A DNA stretch of 64,000 bases, taken from assembly GCF_051020765.1 (NCBI RefSeq), contig NW_027469083.1, positions 2,170,001-2,234,000 on the forward strand. Reading direction: 5' to 3'. The DNA comes from Lasioglossum baleicum (lineage: Eukaryota > Arthropoda > Insecta > Hymenoptera > Halictidae). A program made the position numbers and the translations under genes. A model generated the notes under the pieces. That model made no database searches. It was not told the origin of the DNA and worked only from the letters and a program-made list of their open reading frames with translations. Shown one piece after another: positions 23,703 through 38,152 of the stretch; positions within the stretch are counted from its first letter, which is position 1; every line of letters begins with the position of its first letter.

Positions 23703-26268
23703 GTTGCCGCTGCAGCGTCAGGATCTCGAATGATCTACTGTTCCAAATTTTGGGTTTATATACCCTTGGTTACGGTTGATCGCCTGTTCCGGTTCGGTGA
23801 CCCGACCAATCAGGATCGAGCTCGGATGAATTTATGTTTGTCATTGTTATGTTAACTTGCTGTTGAGTGCACGCATCAGGAAATAAATTGTTGAATTTGT
23901 TTGCCGTATATCAAACTCTGGGGAAATGTTTCTGTTTGGAATACCTTATGAAAATGTTTCATTTTGGAATACGCCATGAAATATGTAGATAACATAAATT
24001 TACATCTTAAGATGTTTTCTTTCAATGACATAGGGAGTGGTATAGGTATGATGTTTAACCTACCGTCGGGCGCAGCGGTTCTAGGAGATACATCAATCAC
24101 TATTTTGTGCAGTGTGATACATCCTTAAGCGGCGCAAACCCCTAGCTACTAGTAGCTTAATGTAAATGCTGTAATGTTGATTAGTTTTACATTTCAGAGA
24201 CTCATTGTCTTAACCCTCATACGCTCCTCAAGAATATTTTCCTCAATCCGCGAATGGTTCGTAAGTCAGTCCGGATTGAGATCAGCTTGAGCCCAACGCT
24301 AGATTTCTAAAAAACGCGCGGAAATTGCGTAACAGCAACGGAGGAAATTCAGGGGCCGCCACACCGGTTAGGGAAACTAAATTCCTCAATTTCGAACAAA
24401 TTTCTGATCTTATGGTTAGGACAGAGACGGAACGAAGCTAGCAGCCACTAGTGCGATAAAGATGGTACATTAGATAGAAGTCCAGACTTTGTAAACTCAA
24501 ACGTCGAAAAAGCTTCTTTTTTATATTGATGTTCCCTGACACCCCCCCGCGGAGAGGGGAAATTAGTTTAGATTGCCCCGAGGCCGACAAAACCCCCCGA
24601 CCCGCTAGGTCATACCGGGAGTTTTGAGGGAATCAGAGTCAATCACAGTTCTGAACTAAAAAGAGAGGAAATTCTGGTGGAGGACAGGCGCAAAGTTTAG
24701 TATTTTGTTCCTACCACCCCTGAGTAGGGTGTCATTTGAAAGAGCTCGGGAAGAGGTATTGAGCCTCATAGGCTAGGAGCGCCTCCGAGGTCATCCGAAG
24801 GGCGTATAGCGTTTCTCGTAAATTAGAAAAGTTCTGTATGTATTTGGAGTCACGAGGGCATTAGTATCTCTATCCCGAGGTCAGAGTGGAGGTGCCTTTG
24901 ACTTTGAAAATTCTGACAAAGCCAAAGGTCTTGGAAACCTTTTTCAGATTTTCAAGGTCAAGGTCAATGTCAAAGGTGCAGGCGGGATCAGGAACCTCCC
25001 CCGAAGGTAGCCATATAAATTTGCGGTGTCGAGCGACAACAAGTAGTGAAAAATGGCATAGAATAGGTTAATTTAGCAATTAAGGATTTGGATTTTAGGC
25101 TGCGTGCGGATAGGAATAGTGTTAAACGATTAGATTTAAAAGTGCGGTTTCAATGTTTCATATAGTTTGGATTGACATCTGTAAGGAAAAAGTAAAATCC
25201 AGGTTAGGTTAATTTTTATTAAAATTGATTATAAAAAAAAGGGACCACAATTACGATTATGAAATTTCGCGCGCGCCAAAAAACTGTGTTTATGGAACCT
25301 TTAAATGGACACAAAATAAATGACCCCCGCCGATTATGAATACGAAATTTCGAAAAAAAATTTTTTCTGTAAATGATACGCGTTACACTTGTGTTATATG
25401 ATTACGAAATATTGCAAAAAATCGATTGTCACGATAAAATTTTGGTAACAAAGGCGATCTAGATTGGGCGCCGAAAAAAGAAGCTTCGAGAAGAAGTATC
25501 AAATGCTCTCATGATTTATTTAAACATATTTCAACGAATTGCAGCAATGTAGTACGTCATTTGTAATGAAAGATTGTTTGATGTTATAGGATCGGATTTT
25601 TCCAAGATCCCTGTTTCTGATCACAGACACTCTGTTAAACTGAAGCACTTCAATTTAACATGCACTATTTTATATATTGGATGATTGCAAAAGCTCATAC
25701 TCAATTTACCCCGTGAACTTGTCTGAAACTAAACGTGCAACTCCTACGGATAAGGAAATCACAGGTTGTAAAATGTTCGGAGACAATTATAGAAAACAGA
25801 GTTACAGACTATATAATTGATTAATAAAACTGTTATTTATCCCAAATAGGGTACGAACTTTTGCAAACACATTACTAATACATTACGTTTAGTAATACAT
25901 TATTGGCTAACGATTGAAGGCTGTTAAAGGATCTAGTAAAGAATCATGGGTCATGGACTTTAGAAAATGACGAAAATATATTATATCTTAAATATAAACA
26001 TATTATTAATATATTCAACGAAAAATATCCTGCATCGCTTATGGGAAGCAGTAGTTAGATTTTTAAAAAAATACTGTCCACACTTGGACATCAGTCAATT
26101 ATACATATAGGGGAAAATTATAACAAGATTTTCTTGTGGTCAAACAATGGATTATATGTACTTACTTAGACTACATTATCCTAACAACTAGTCAATTCAC
26201 TCATAAGAGCACGTCAAGATAAAATTGACTAACATCTTACATTCTAATACATCTACTACACCTCGAAG

Positions 26269-26670
26269 TTATTGAACCCACGCTCGCCACACTCTGCACT
26301 GGATTTCGAGGAATTTTTCGAACCACTCCAGTTTTGGTTCTGACGAAGGAACAACTCTTCTCACCTGTGCAGGAATTATTAGATCCCTCTGTACAGTCGT
26401 TCTCGGCTCATCCACAGCTTCCCCTAGAAAACGTTCATTCATTATCCGCATTGCACGTTGCTTATGATACTTAGCGGTTTGTCTTAGGATCTTGTCTGCC
26501 CTACAGACATTTAACCATTTCCGTGACACTTGAGCAGCGCAAAGCAGAGACTTAGGCTCCAACTTGCGTAGAATCAGCTGGGATATCTCCGGCGGGAGTT
26601 CAGAAATGAAATCCAACTTGGCAGGTTCCAGTAGTCCTAGCGCACGGAGGAAAGACCTGAAGAACTCCAT
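26269..26670 (-). CDS. Short F-box protein, copy 9 (K67 Y68 H69)
   Basis: Protein identical to copies 6-8. The spacer that follows (from about 27100) switches to a different sequence type, marking the right end of the homogeneous block. Confidence 0.85.
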   Translation of the reverse strand: MEFFRSFLRALGLLEPAKLDFISELPPEISQLILRKLEPKSLLCAAQVSRKWLNVCRADKILRQTAKYHKQRAMRIMNERFLGEAVDEPRTTVQRDLIIPAQVRRVVPSSEPKLEWFEKFLEIQCRVWRAWVQ

Positions 26671-29236
26671 GTTGCCGCTGCAGCGTCAGGATCTCGAATG
26701 ATCTACTGTTCCAAATTTTGGGTTTATATACCCTTGGTTACGGTTGATCGCCTGTTCCGGTTCGGTGACCCGACCAATCAGGATCGAGCTCGGATGAATT
26801 TATGTTTGTCATTGTTATGTTAACTTGCTGTTGAGTGCACGCATCAGGAAATAAATTGTTGAATTTGTTTGCCGTATATCAAACTCTGGGGAAATGTTTC
26901 TGTTTGGAATACCTTATGAAAATGTTTCATTTTGGAATACGCCATGAAATATGTAGATAACATAAATTTACATCTTAAGATGTTTTCTTTCAATGACATA
27001 GGGAGTGGTATAGGTATGATGTTTAACCTACCGTCGGGCGCAGCGGTTCTAGGAGATACATCAATCACTATTTTGTGCAGTGTGATACATCCTTAAGCGG
27101 CGGAAACCCCTAGCTACTAGTAGCTTAATGTAAATGCTGTAATGTTGATTAGTTTTACATTTCAGAGACTCATTGTCTTAACCCTCATACGCTCCTCAAG
27201 AATATTTTCCTCAATCCGCGAGTGGTTCGTAAGTCGGTCCGGATTGAGATCAGCTTGAGCCCAACGCTAGATTTCTAAAAACCGCGCGGAAATTGCGTAA
27301 CAGCAACGGAGGAAATTAAGGGGCCGCTACACCGGTTAGGGAAACTAAATTCCTCAATTTCGAACAAAGTTCGGATCTTATGGTTAGGACAGAGACGGAA
27401 CGAAGCTAGCAGCCACTAGTGCGATAAAGATGGTACATTAGATAGAAGTCCAGACTGTGTAAACTCAAACGTCGAAAAAAGCTTCTTTTTTATATCGATG
27501 TTCCCTGACACCCCCCCGCGGAGAGGGGAAATTAGTTTAGATTGCCCCGAGGCCGACAAAACCCCCCGACCCGCTAGATCATACCGGGAGTTTTGAGGTA
27601 ATCAGAGTCAATCACAGTTCTGAACTAAAAAGAGAGGAAATTCTGGTGGAGGACAGGCGCAAAGTTTAGTATTTTGTTCCTACCACCCCTGAGTAGGGTG
27701 TCATTTGAAAGAGCTCGGGATGAGGTATTGAGCTTCATAGGCTAGGAGCGCCTCCGAGGTCATCCGAAGGGCGTATAGCGTTTCTCGTAAATTAGAAAAG
27801 TTCTGTATGTATTTGGAGTCGCGAGGGCATTAGTATCTCTATCCCGAGGTCACAGTGGAGGTGCCTTTGACTTTGAAAATTCTGGCAAAGCCAAAGGTCT
27901 TGGAAACCTTTTTCAGATTTTGAAGGTCAAGGTCAAGGTCAAAGGTGCAGGCGGGATCAGGAACCTCCCCCGAAGGTCGCCATATAAATTTGCGGTGTCG
28001 AGCGACAAAAAGTAGTGAAAAATGGCATAGAATAGGTTAATTTAGCAATTAAGGATTTAGATTTTAGGCTGCGTGCGGATAGGAATAGTGTTAAACGGTT
28101 AGATTTAAGAGTGCGGTTTCAATGTTTCATATAGTTTGGATTGACATGTGTAAGGAAAAAATAAAATCCAGGTTAGGTTAATTTTTATTAAAATTGATTA
28201 TAAAAAAAGGGACCACAATTACGATTATGAAATTTCGCGCGCGCCAAAGAACTGTGTTTACGGAACCTTTAAATGGACACAAAATAAATGACCCCCGCCG
28301 ATTATGAATACGAAATTTCGAAAAAAAAATTTTTCTGTATATGATACGCGTTACACTTGTGTTATATGATTACGAAATATTGCAAAAAATCGATTGTCAC
28401 GATAAAATTTTGGTAACAAAGGCGATCTAGATTAGGCGCCGGAAAAAGAAGGTTCGAGAAGAAGTATCAAAAGCTCTCATGATTTATTTAAACATATTTC
28501 AACGAATTGCAGCAATGTATTACGTCATTTGTAATGAAAGATTATTTGATGTTATAGGAACGGATTTTTCCAAGATCCCTGATTCTGATCACAGACACTC
28601 TGTTAAACTGGAGCACTTCAATTTAACATGCACTATTTCATATATTGGATGATTGCAAAAGCTCATACTCAATTTACCTCGTGAACTTGTCTGAAACTAA
28701 ACGTGCAACTTCTACGGAAAAGGAAATCACAGGTTGTAAAATGTTCGGAGACAATTATAGAAAACAGAGTTACAGACTATATAATTGATTAATAAAACTG
28801 TTATTTATCCCAAATAGGGTACGAACTTTTGCAATCACACTACTAATACATTACGATTAGTAATACATTATTGGCTAACGATTGAAGGCTGTTAAAGGAT
28901 CTAGTAAAGAATCATTGGTCATGGACATTAGAAAATGACGAAAATATATTATATCTTAAATATAAACATATTATTAATATATTCAACGAAAAATATCCTG
29001 CATCGCTTATGGGAAGCAGTAGTTAGATTTTTAAAAAAATACTGTCCACACTTGGACATCAGTCAATTATACATATAGGGGAAAATTATAACAAGATTTT
29101 CTTGTGGTCAAACAATGGATTATATGTACTTACTTAGACTACATTATCCTAACAACTAGTCAATTCACTCATAAGAGCGGGTCAAGATAAAATTGACTAA
29201 CATCTTACATTCTAATACATCTACTACGCCTCGAAG

Positions 29237-29638
29237 TTATTGAACCCACGCTCGCCACACTCTGCACTGGATTTCGAGGAATTTTTCGAACCACTCCAGT
29301 TTTGGTTCTGACGAAGGAACAACTCTACTCACCTGTGCAGGAATTATTAGATCCCTCTGTACAATCGTTCTCGGCTCATCCACAGCTTCCCCTAGAATAC
29401 GTTCATTCATTATCCGCATTGCACGTTGCTTATGATGCCTAGCGGTTTGTCTTAGGATCTTGTCTGCCCTACAGACATTTAACCATTTCCGTGACACTTG
29501 AGCAGCGCAAAGCAGAGACTTAGGCTCCAACTTGCGTAGAATCAGCTGGGATATCTCCGGCGGGAGTTCAGAAATGAAATCCAACTTGGCAGGTTCCAGT
29601 GGTCCTAGCGCACGGAGGAAAGATCTGAAGAACTCCAT
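29237..29638 (-). CDS. Short F-box protein, copy 10 (five substitutions)
   Basis: Intact. Differs from copy 1 at Leu13Pro, Asp69His, Phe81Ile, Thr92Ile and Arg104Ser, the most divergent intact protein in the array. The same five changes occur only in copy 15, five units away. Its initiator reads CCATTC instead of TCATTC (at about 29664-29669), which may weaken the promoter; TATA and CCAAT are unchanged. Confidence 0.83.
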   Translation of the reverse strand: MEFFRSFLRALGPLEPAKLDFISELPPEISQLILRKLEPKSLLCAAQVSRKWLNVCRADKILRQTARHHKQRAMRIMNERILGEAVDEPRTIVQRDLIIPAQVSRVVPSSEPKLEWFEKFLEIQCRVWRAWVQ

Positions 29639-30888
29639 GTTGCCGCTGCAGCGTCATGATCTCGAATGGTCTACTGTTCCAAATTTTGGGTTTATATACC
29701 CTTGGTTACGGTTGATCGCCTGTTCCGGTTCGGTGACCCGACCAATCAGGATCGAGCTCGGATGATTTTATGTTTGTCATTGTTATGTTAACTTGCTGTT
29801 GAGTGCACGCATCAGGAAATAAATTGTTGAATTTGTTTGCCGTATATCAAACTCTGGGGAAATGTTTCTGTTTGGAATACCTTATGAAAATGTTTCATTT
29901 TGGAATACGCCATGAAATATGTAGATAACATAAATTTACATCTTAAGATGTTTTCTTTCAATGACATAGGGAGTGGTATAGGTATGATGTTTAACCTACC
30001 GTCGGGCGCAGCGGTTCTAGGAGATACATCAATCACTATTTTGTGCAGTGTGATACATCCTTATGCGGCGGAAACCCCTAGCTACTAGTAGCTTAATGTA
30101 AATGCTGTAATGTTGATTAGTTTTACATTTCAGAGACTCATTGTCTTAACCCTCATACGCTCCTCAAGAATATTTTCCTCAATCCGCGAGTGGTTCGTAA
30201 GTCGGTCCGGATTGAGATCAGCTTGAGCCCAACGCTAGATTTCTAAAAACGGCGCGGAAATTGCGTAACGGCAACGGAGGAAATTAAGGGGCTGCCACAC
30301 CGGTTAGGGAAACTAAATTCCTCAATTTCGAACAAATTTCGGATCTTATGGTTAGGACAGAGACGGAACGAAGCTAGCAGCCACTAGTGCGATAAAGATG
30401 GTACATTAGATAGAAGTCCAGACTTTGTAAACTCAAACGTCGAAAAAAGCTTCTTTTCTATATTGATGTTCCCTGACACCCCCCCGCGGAGAGGGGAAAT
30501 TAGTTTAGATTGCCCCGAGGCCGACAAAACCCCCCGACCCGCTAGGTCATACCGGGAGTTTTGTGGGAATCAGAGTCAATCACAGTTCTGAACTAAAAAG
30601 AGAGGAAATTCTGGTGGAGGACAGGCGCAAAGTTTAGTATTTTGTTCCTACCACCCCTGAGTAGGGTGTCATTTGAAAGAGCTCGGGAAGAGGTATTGAG
30701 CCTCATAGGCTAGGAGCGCCTCCGAGGTCATCCGAAGGGCGTATAGCGTTTCTCGTAAATTAGAAAACTTCTGTATGTATTTGGAGTCGCGAGGGCATTA
30801 GGATCTCTATCCCGAGATCAGAGTGGAGGTGCCTTTGACTTTGAAAATTCTGACAAAGCCAAAGGTCTTGGAAACCTTTTTCAGATTT

Positions 30889-30891
<3 letters not shown>

Positions 30892-30919
<28 letters not shown>

Positions 30920-30928
30920 CAAAGGTGC
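30892..30928 (+). repeat. Expanded AGGTCA hexamer run in unit 11
   Basis: Five abutting AGGTCA hexamers (30892-30921), then A and AGGTGC, against three intact hexamers in most reference-type units. The two extra hexamers account for the 12 bp excess length of this unit (29680-32659). Confidence 0.85.
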
Positions 30929-32216
30929 AGGCGGGATCAGGAACCTCCCCCGAAGGTCGCCATATAAATTTGCGGTGTCGAGCGACAACAAGTAGTGAAA
31001 AATGGCATAGAATAGGTTAATTTAGCAATTAAGGAATTAGGTTTTAGGCTGCGTGCGGATAGGAATAGTGTTAAACGGTTAGATTTAAGAGTTCGGTTTC
31101 AATGTTTCATATAGTTTGGATTGACATCTGTAAGGAAAAAATAAAATCCAGGTTAGGTTAATTTTTATTAAAATTGATTATAAAAAAAGGGACCACAATT
31201 ACGATTATGAAATTTCGCGCGCGCCAAAAAACTGTGTTTATGGAACCTTTAAATGGACACAAAATAAATGACCCCCGCCGATTATGAATACGAAATTTCG
31301 AAAAAAAATTTTTTCTGTAAATGATACGCGTTACACTTGTGTTATATGATTACGAAATATTGCAAAAAATCGATTGTCACGATAAAATTTTGGTAACAAA
31401 GGCGATCTAGATTGGGCGCCGAAAAAAGAAGGTTCGAGAAGAAGTATCAAAAGCTCTCATGATTTATTTAAACATATTTCAACGAATTGCAGCAATGTAG
31501 TACGTCATTTGTAATGAAAGATTGTTTGATGTTATAGGATCGGATTTTTCCAAGATCCCTGTTTCTGATCACAGACACTCTGTTAAACTGAAGCACTTCA
31601 ATTTAACATGCACTATTTCATATATTGGATGATTGCAAAAGCTCATACTCAATTTACCCCGTGAACTTGTCTGAAACTAAACGTGCATCTACTACGGATA
31701 AGGAAATCACAGGTTGTAAAATGTTCGGAGACAATGATAGAAAACAGAGTTACAGACTATATAATTGATTAATAAAACTGTTATTTATCCCAAATAGGGT
31801 ACGAACTTTTGCAAACACATTACTAATACATTACGTTTAGTAATACATTATTGGCTAACGATTGAAGGCTGTTAAAGGATCTAGTAAAGAATCATTGGTC
31901 ATGGACTTTAGAAAATGACGAAAATATATTATATCTTAAATATAAACATATTATTAATATATTCAACGAAAAATATCCTGCATCGCTTATGGGAAGCAGT
32001 AGTTAGATTTTTAAAAAAATACTGTCCACACTTGGACATCAGTCAATTACACATATAGGGGAAAATTATAACAATATTTTCTTGTGGTCAAACAATGGAT
32101 TATATGTACTTACTTAGACTACATTATCCTAACAACTAGTCAATTCACTCATAAGAGCACGTCAAGATAAAATTGACTAACATCTTACATTCTAATACAT
32201 CTACTACGCCTCGAAG

Positions 32217-32618
32217 TTATTGAACCCACGCTCGCCACACTCTGCACTGGATTTCGAGGAATTTTTCGAACCACTCCAGTTTTGGTTCTGACGAAGGAAC
32301 AACTGTTCTCACCTGTGCAGGAATTATTAGATCCCTCTGTACAGTCGTTCTCGGCTCATCCACAGCTTCCCCTAGAAAACGTTCATTCATTATCCGCATT
32401 GCACGTTGCTTATCATGCCTAGCGGTTTGTCTTAGGATCTTGTCTGCCCTACAGACATTTAACCATTTCCGTGACACTTGAGCAGCGCAAAGCAGAGACT
32501 TAGGCTCCAACTTGCGTAGAATCAGCTGGGATATCTCCGGCGGGAGTTCAGAAATGAAATCCAACTTGGCAGGTTCCAGTAGTCCTAGCGCACGGAGGAA
32601 AGACCTGAAGAACTCCAT
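32217..32618 (-). CDS. Short F-box protein, copy 11 (R105T)
   Basis: Same protein as copies 4 and 5, although separated from them by five units of other classes. Standard promoter. Confidence 0.85.
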   Translation of the reverse strand: MEFFRSFLRALGLLEPAKLDFISELPPEISQLILRKLEPKSLLCAAQVSRKWLNVCRADKILRQTARHDKQRAMRIMNERFLGEAVDEPRTTVQRDLIIPAQVRTVVPSSEPKLEWFEKFLEIQCRVWRAWVQ

Positions 32619-35184
32619 GTTGCCGCTGCAGCGTCAGGATCTCGAATGATCTACTGTTCCAAATTTTGGGTTTATATACCCTTGGTTACGGTTGATCGCC
32701 TGTTCCGGTTCGGTGACCCGACCAATCAGGATCGAGCTCGGATGAATTTATGTTTGTCATTGTTATGTTAACTTGCTGTTGAGTGCACGCATCAGGAAAT
32801 AAATTGTTGAATTTGTTTGCCGTATATCAAACTCTGGGGAAATGTTTCTGTTTGGAATACCTTATGAAAATGTTTCATTTTGGAATACGCCATGAAATAT
32901 GTAGATAACATAAATTTACATCTTAAGATGTTTTCTTTCAATGACATAGGGAGTGGTATAGGTATGATGTTTAACCTACCGTCGGGCGCAGCGGTTCTAG
33001 GAGATACATCAATCACTATTTTGTGCAGTGTGATACATCCTTAAGCGGCGCAAACCCCTAGCTACTAGTAGCTTAATGTAAATGCTGTAATGTTGATTAG
33101 TTTTACATTTCAGAGACTCATTGTCTTAACCCTCATACGCTCCTCAAGAATATTTTCCTCAATCCGCGAATGGTTCGTAAGTCAGTCCGGATTGAGATCA
33201 GCTTGAGCCCAACGCTAGATTTCTAAAAAACGCGCGGAAATTGCGTAACAGCAACGGAGGAAATTAAGGGGCCGCCACACCGGTTAGGGAAACTAAATTC
33301 CTCAATTTCGAACAAATTTCTGATCTTATGGTTAGGACAGAGACGGAACGAAGCTAGCAGCCACTAGTGCGATAAAGATGGTACATTAGATAGAAGTCCA
33401 GACTTTGTAAACTCAAACGTCGAAAAAGCTTCTTTTTTATATTGATGTTCCCTGACACCCCCCCGCGGAGAGGGGAAATTAGTTTAGATTGCCCCGAGGC
33501 CGACAAAACCCCCCGACCCGCTAGGTCATACCGGGAGTTTTGAGGGAATCAGAGTCAATCACAGTTCTGAACTAAAAAGAGAGGAAATTCTGGTGGAGGA
33601 CAGGCGCAAAGTTTAGTATTTTGTTCCTACCACCCCTGAGTAGGGTGTCATTTGAAAGAGCTCGGGAAGAGGTATTGAGCCTCATAGGCTAGGAGCGCCT
33701 CCGAGGTCATCCGAAGGGCGTATAGCGTTTCTCGTAAATTAGAAAAGTTCTGTATGTATTTGGAGTCACGAGGGCATTAGTATCTCTATCCCGAGGTCAG
33801 AGTGGAGGTGCCTTTGACTTTGAAAATTCTGACAAAGCCAAAGGTCTTGGAAACCTTTTTCAGATTTTCAAGGTCAAGGTCAATGTCAAAGGTGCAGGCG
33901 GGATCAGGAACCTCCCCCGAAGGTAGCCATATAAATTTGCGGTGTCGAGCGACAACAAGTAGTGAAAAATGGCATAGAATAGGTTAATTTAGCAATTAAG
34001 GATTTGGATTTTAGGCTGCGTGCGGATAGGAATAGTGTTAAACGATTAGATTTAAAAGTGCGGTTTCAATGTTTCATATAGTTTGGATTGACATCTGTAA
34101 GGAAAAAGTAAAATCCAGGTTAGGTTAATTTTTATTAAAATTGATTATAAAAAAAAGGGACCACAATTACGATTATGAAATTTCGCGCGCGCCAAAAAAC
34201 TGTGTTTATGGAACCTTTAAATGGACACAAAATAAATGACCCCCGCCGATTATGAATACGAAATTTCGAAAAAAAAATTTTTCTGTAAATGATACGCGTT
34301 ACACTTGTGTTATATGATTACGAAATATTGCAAAAAATCGATTGTCACGATAAAATTTTGGTAACAAAGGCGATCTAGATTGGGCGCCGAAAAAAGAAGG
34401 TTCGAGAAGAAGTATCAAATGCTCTCATGATTTATTTAAACATATTTCAACGAATTGCAGCAATGTAGTACGTCATTTGTAATGAAAGATTGTTTGATGT
34501 TATAGGATCGGATTTTTCCAAGATCCCTGTTTCTGATCACAGACACTCTGTTAAACTGAAGCACTTCAATTTAACATGCACTATTTTATATATTGGATGA
34601 TTGCAAAAGCTCATACTCAATTTACCCCGTGAACTTGTCTGAAACTAAACGTGCAACTCCTACGGATAAGGAAATCACAGGTTGTAAAATGTTCGGAGAC
34701 AATTATAGAAAACAGAGTTACAGACTATATAATTGATTAATAAAACTGTTATTTATCCCAAATAGGGTACGAACTTTTGCAAACACATTACTAATACATT
34801 ACGTTTAGTAATACATTATTGGCTAACGATTGAAGGCTGTTAAAGGATCTAGTAAAGAATCATGGGTCATGGACTTTAGAAAATGACGAAAATATATTAT
34901 ATCTTAAATATAAACATATTATTAATATATTCAACGAAAAATATCCTGCATCGCTTATGGGAAGCAGTAGTTAGATTTTTAAAAAAATACTGTCCACACT
35001 TGGACATCAGTCAATTATACATATAGGGGAAAATTATAACAAGATTTTCTTGTGGTCAAACAATGGATTATATGTACTTACTTAGACTACATTATCCTAA
35101 CAACTAGTCAATTCACTCATAAGAGCACGTCAAGATAAAATTGACTAACATCTTACATTCTAATACATCTGCTACACCTCGAAG

Positions 35185-35586
35185 TTATTGAACCCACGCT
35201 CGCAACACTCTGCACTGGATTTCGAGGAATTTTTCGAACCACTCCAGTTTTGGTTCTGACGAAGGAACAACTCTTCTCACCTGTGCAGGAATTATTAGAT
35301 CCCTCTGTACAGTCGTTCTCGGCTCATCCACAGCTTCCCCTAGAAAACGTTCATTCATTATCCGCATTGCACGTTGCTTATGATACTTAGCGGTTTGTCT
35401 TAGGATCTTGTCTGCCCTACAGACATTTAACCATTTCCGTGACACTTGAGCAGCGCAAAGCAGAGACTTAGGCTCCAACTTGCGTAGAATCAGCTGGGAT
35501 ATCTCCGGCGGGAGTTCAGAAATGAAATCCAACTTGGCAGGTTCCAGTAGTCCTAGCGCACGGAGGAAAGACCTGAAGAACTCCAT
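35185..35586 (-). CDS. Short F-box protein, copy 12 (K67 Y68 H69, W128L)
   Basis: Belongs to the copy 6-9 class and adds Trp128Leu in the Trp-rich C-terminus. Intact, with the standard promoter. Confidence 0.84.
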   Translation of the reverse strand: MEFFRSFLRALGLLEPAKLDFISELPPEISQLILRKLEPKSLLCAAQVSRKWLNVCRADKILRQTAKYHKQRAMRIMNERFLGEAVDEPRTTVQRDLIIPAQVRRVVPSSEPKLEWFEKFLEIQCRVLRAWVQ

Positions 35587-38152
35587 GTTGCCGCTGCAGC
35601 GTCAGGATCTCGAATGATCTACTGTTCCAAATTTTGGGTTTATATACCCTTGGTTACGGTTGATCGCCTGTTCCGGTTCGGTGACCCGACCAATCAGGAT
35701 CGAGCTCGGATGAATTTATGTTTGTCATTGTTATGTTAACTTGCTGTTGAGTGCACGCATCAGGAAATAAATTGTTGAATTTGTTTGCCGTATATCAAAC
35801 TCTGGGGAAATGTTTCTGTTTGGAATACCTTATGAAAATGTTTCATTTTGGAATACGCCATGAAATATGTAGATAACATAAATTTACATCTTAAGATGTT
35901 TTCTTTCAATGACATAGGGAGTGGTATAGGTATGATGTTTAACCTACCGTCGGGCGCAGCGGTTCTAGGAGATACATCAATCACTATTTTGTGCAGTGTG
36001 ATACATCCTTAAGCGGCGCAAACCCCTAGCTACTAGTAGCTTAATGTAAATGCTGTAATGTTGATTAGTTTTACATTTCAGAGACTCATTGTCTTAACCC
36101 TCATACGCTCCTCAAGAATATTTTCCTCAATCCGCGAATGGTTCGTAAGTCAGTCCGGATTGAGATCAGCTTGAGCCCAACGCTAGATTTCTAAAAAACG
36201 CGCGGAAATTGCGTAACAGCAACGGAGGAAATTAAGGGGCCGCCACACCGGTTAGGGAAACTAAATTCCTCAATTTCGAACAAATTTCTGATCTTATGGT
36301 TAGGACAGAGACGGAACGAAGCTAGCAGCCACTAGTGCGATAAAGATGGTACATTAGATAGAAGTCCAGACTTTGTAAACTCAAACGTCGAAAAAGCTTC
36401 TTTTCTATATTGATGTTCCCTGACACCCCCCCGCGGAGAGGGGAAATTAGTTTAGATTGCCCCGAGGCCGACAAAACCCCCCGACCCGCTAGGTCATACC
36501 GGGAGTTTTGAGGGAATCAGAGTCAATCACAGTTCTGAACTAAAAAGAGAGGAAATTCTGGTGGAGGACAGGCGCAAAGTTTAGTATTTTGTTCCTACCA
36601 CCCCTGAGTAGGGTGTCATTTGAAAGAGCTCGGGAAGAGGTATTGAGCCTCATAGGCTAGGAGCGCCTCCGAGGTCATCCGAAGGGCGTATAGCGTTTCT
36701 CGTAAATTAGAAAAGTTCTGTATGTATTTGGAGTCACGAGGGCATTAGTATCTCTATCCCGAGGTCAGAGTGGAGGTGCCTTTGACTTTGAAAATTCTGA
36801 CAAAGCCAAAGGTCTTGGAAACCTTTTTCAGATTTTCAAGGTCAAGGTCAATGTCAAAGGTGCAGGCGGGATCAGGAACCTCCCCCGAAGGTAGCCATAT
36901 AAATTTGCGGTGTCGAGCGACAACAAGTAGTGAAAAATGGCATAGAATAGGTTAATTTAGCAATTAAGGATTTGGATTTTAGGCTGCGTGCGGATAGGAA
37001 TAGTGTTAAACGACTAGATTTAAAAGTGCGGTTTCAATGTTTCATATAGTTTGGATTGACATCTGTAAGGAAAAAGTAAAATCCAGGTTAGGTTAATTTT
37101 TATTAAAATTGATTATAAAAAAAAGGGACCACAATTACGATTATGAAATTTCGCGCGCGCCAAAAAACTGTGTTTATGGAACCTTTAAATGGACACAAAA
37201 TAAATGACCCCCGCCGATTATGAATACGAAATTTCGAAAAAAAAATTTTTCTGTAAATGATACGCGTTACACTTGTGTTATATGATTACGAAATATTGCA
37301 AAAAATCGATTGTCACGATAAAATTTTGGTAACAAAGGCGATCTAGATTGGGCGCCGAAAAAAGAAGGTTCGAGAAGAAGTATCAAAAGCTCTCATGATT
37401 TATTTAAACATATTTCAACGAATTGCAGCAATGTATTACGTCATTTGTAATGAAAGATTATTTGATGTTATAGCATCGGATTTTTCCAAGATCCCTGTTT
37501 CTGATCACAGACACTCTGTTAAACTGAAGCACTTCAATTTAAAATGCACTATTTCATATATTGGATGATTGCAAAAGCTCATACTCAATTTACCTCGTGA
37601 ACTTGTCTGAAACTAAACGTGCAACTTCTACGGAAAAGGAAATCACAGGTTGTAAAATGTTCGGAGACAATTATAGAAAACAGAGTTACAGACTATATAA
37701 TTGATTAATAAAACTGTTATTTATCCCAAATAGGGTACGAACTTTTGCAAACACATTACTAATACATTACGTTTAGTAATACATTATTGGCTAACGATTG
37801 AAGGCTGTTAAAGGATCTAGTAAAGAATCATTGGTCATGGACTTTAGAAAATGACGAAAATATATTATATCTTAAATATAAACATATTATTAATATATTC
37901 AACGAAAAATATCCTGCATCGCTTATGGGAAGCAGTAGTTAGATTTTTAAAAAAATACTGTCCACACTTGGACATCAGTCAATTACACATATAGGGGAAA
38001 ATTATAACAATATTTTCTTGTGGTCAAACAATGGATTATATGTACTTACTTAGACTACATTATCCTAACAACTAGTCAATTCACTCATAAGAGCACGTCA
38101 AGATAAAATTGACTAACATCTTACATTCTAATACATCTACTACGCCTCGAAG

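Noticed and set aside
29532..29765. Plus-strand frames overlapping the F-box gene (also at 47130, 53069 and 63050)
   Set aside because: Antisense shadows of the F-box ORF, present only in units with particular substitutions.
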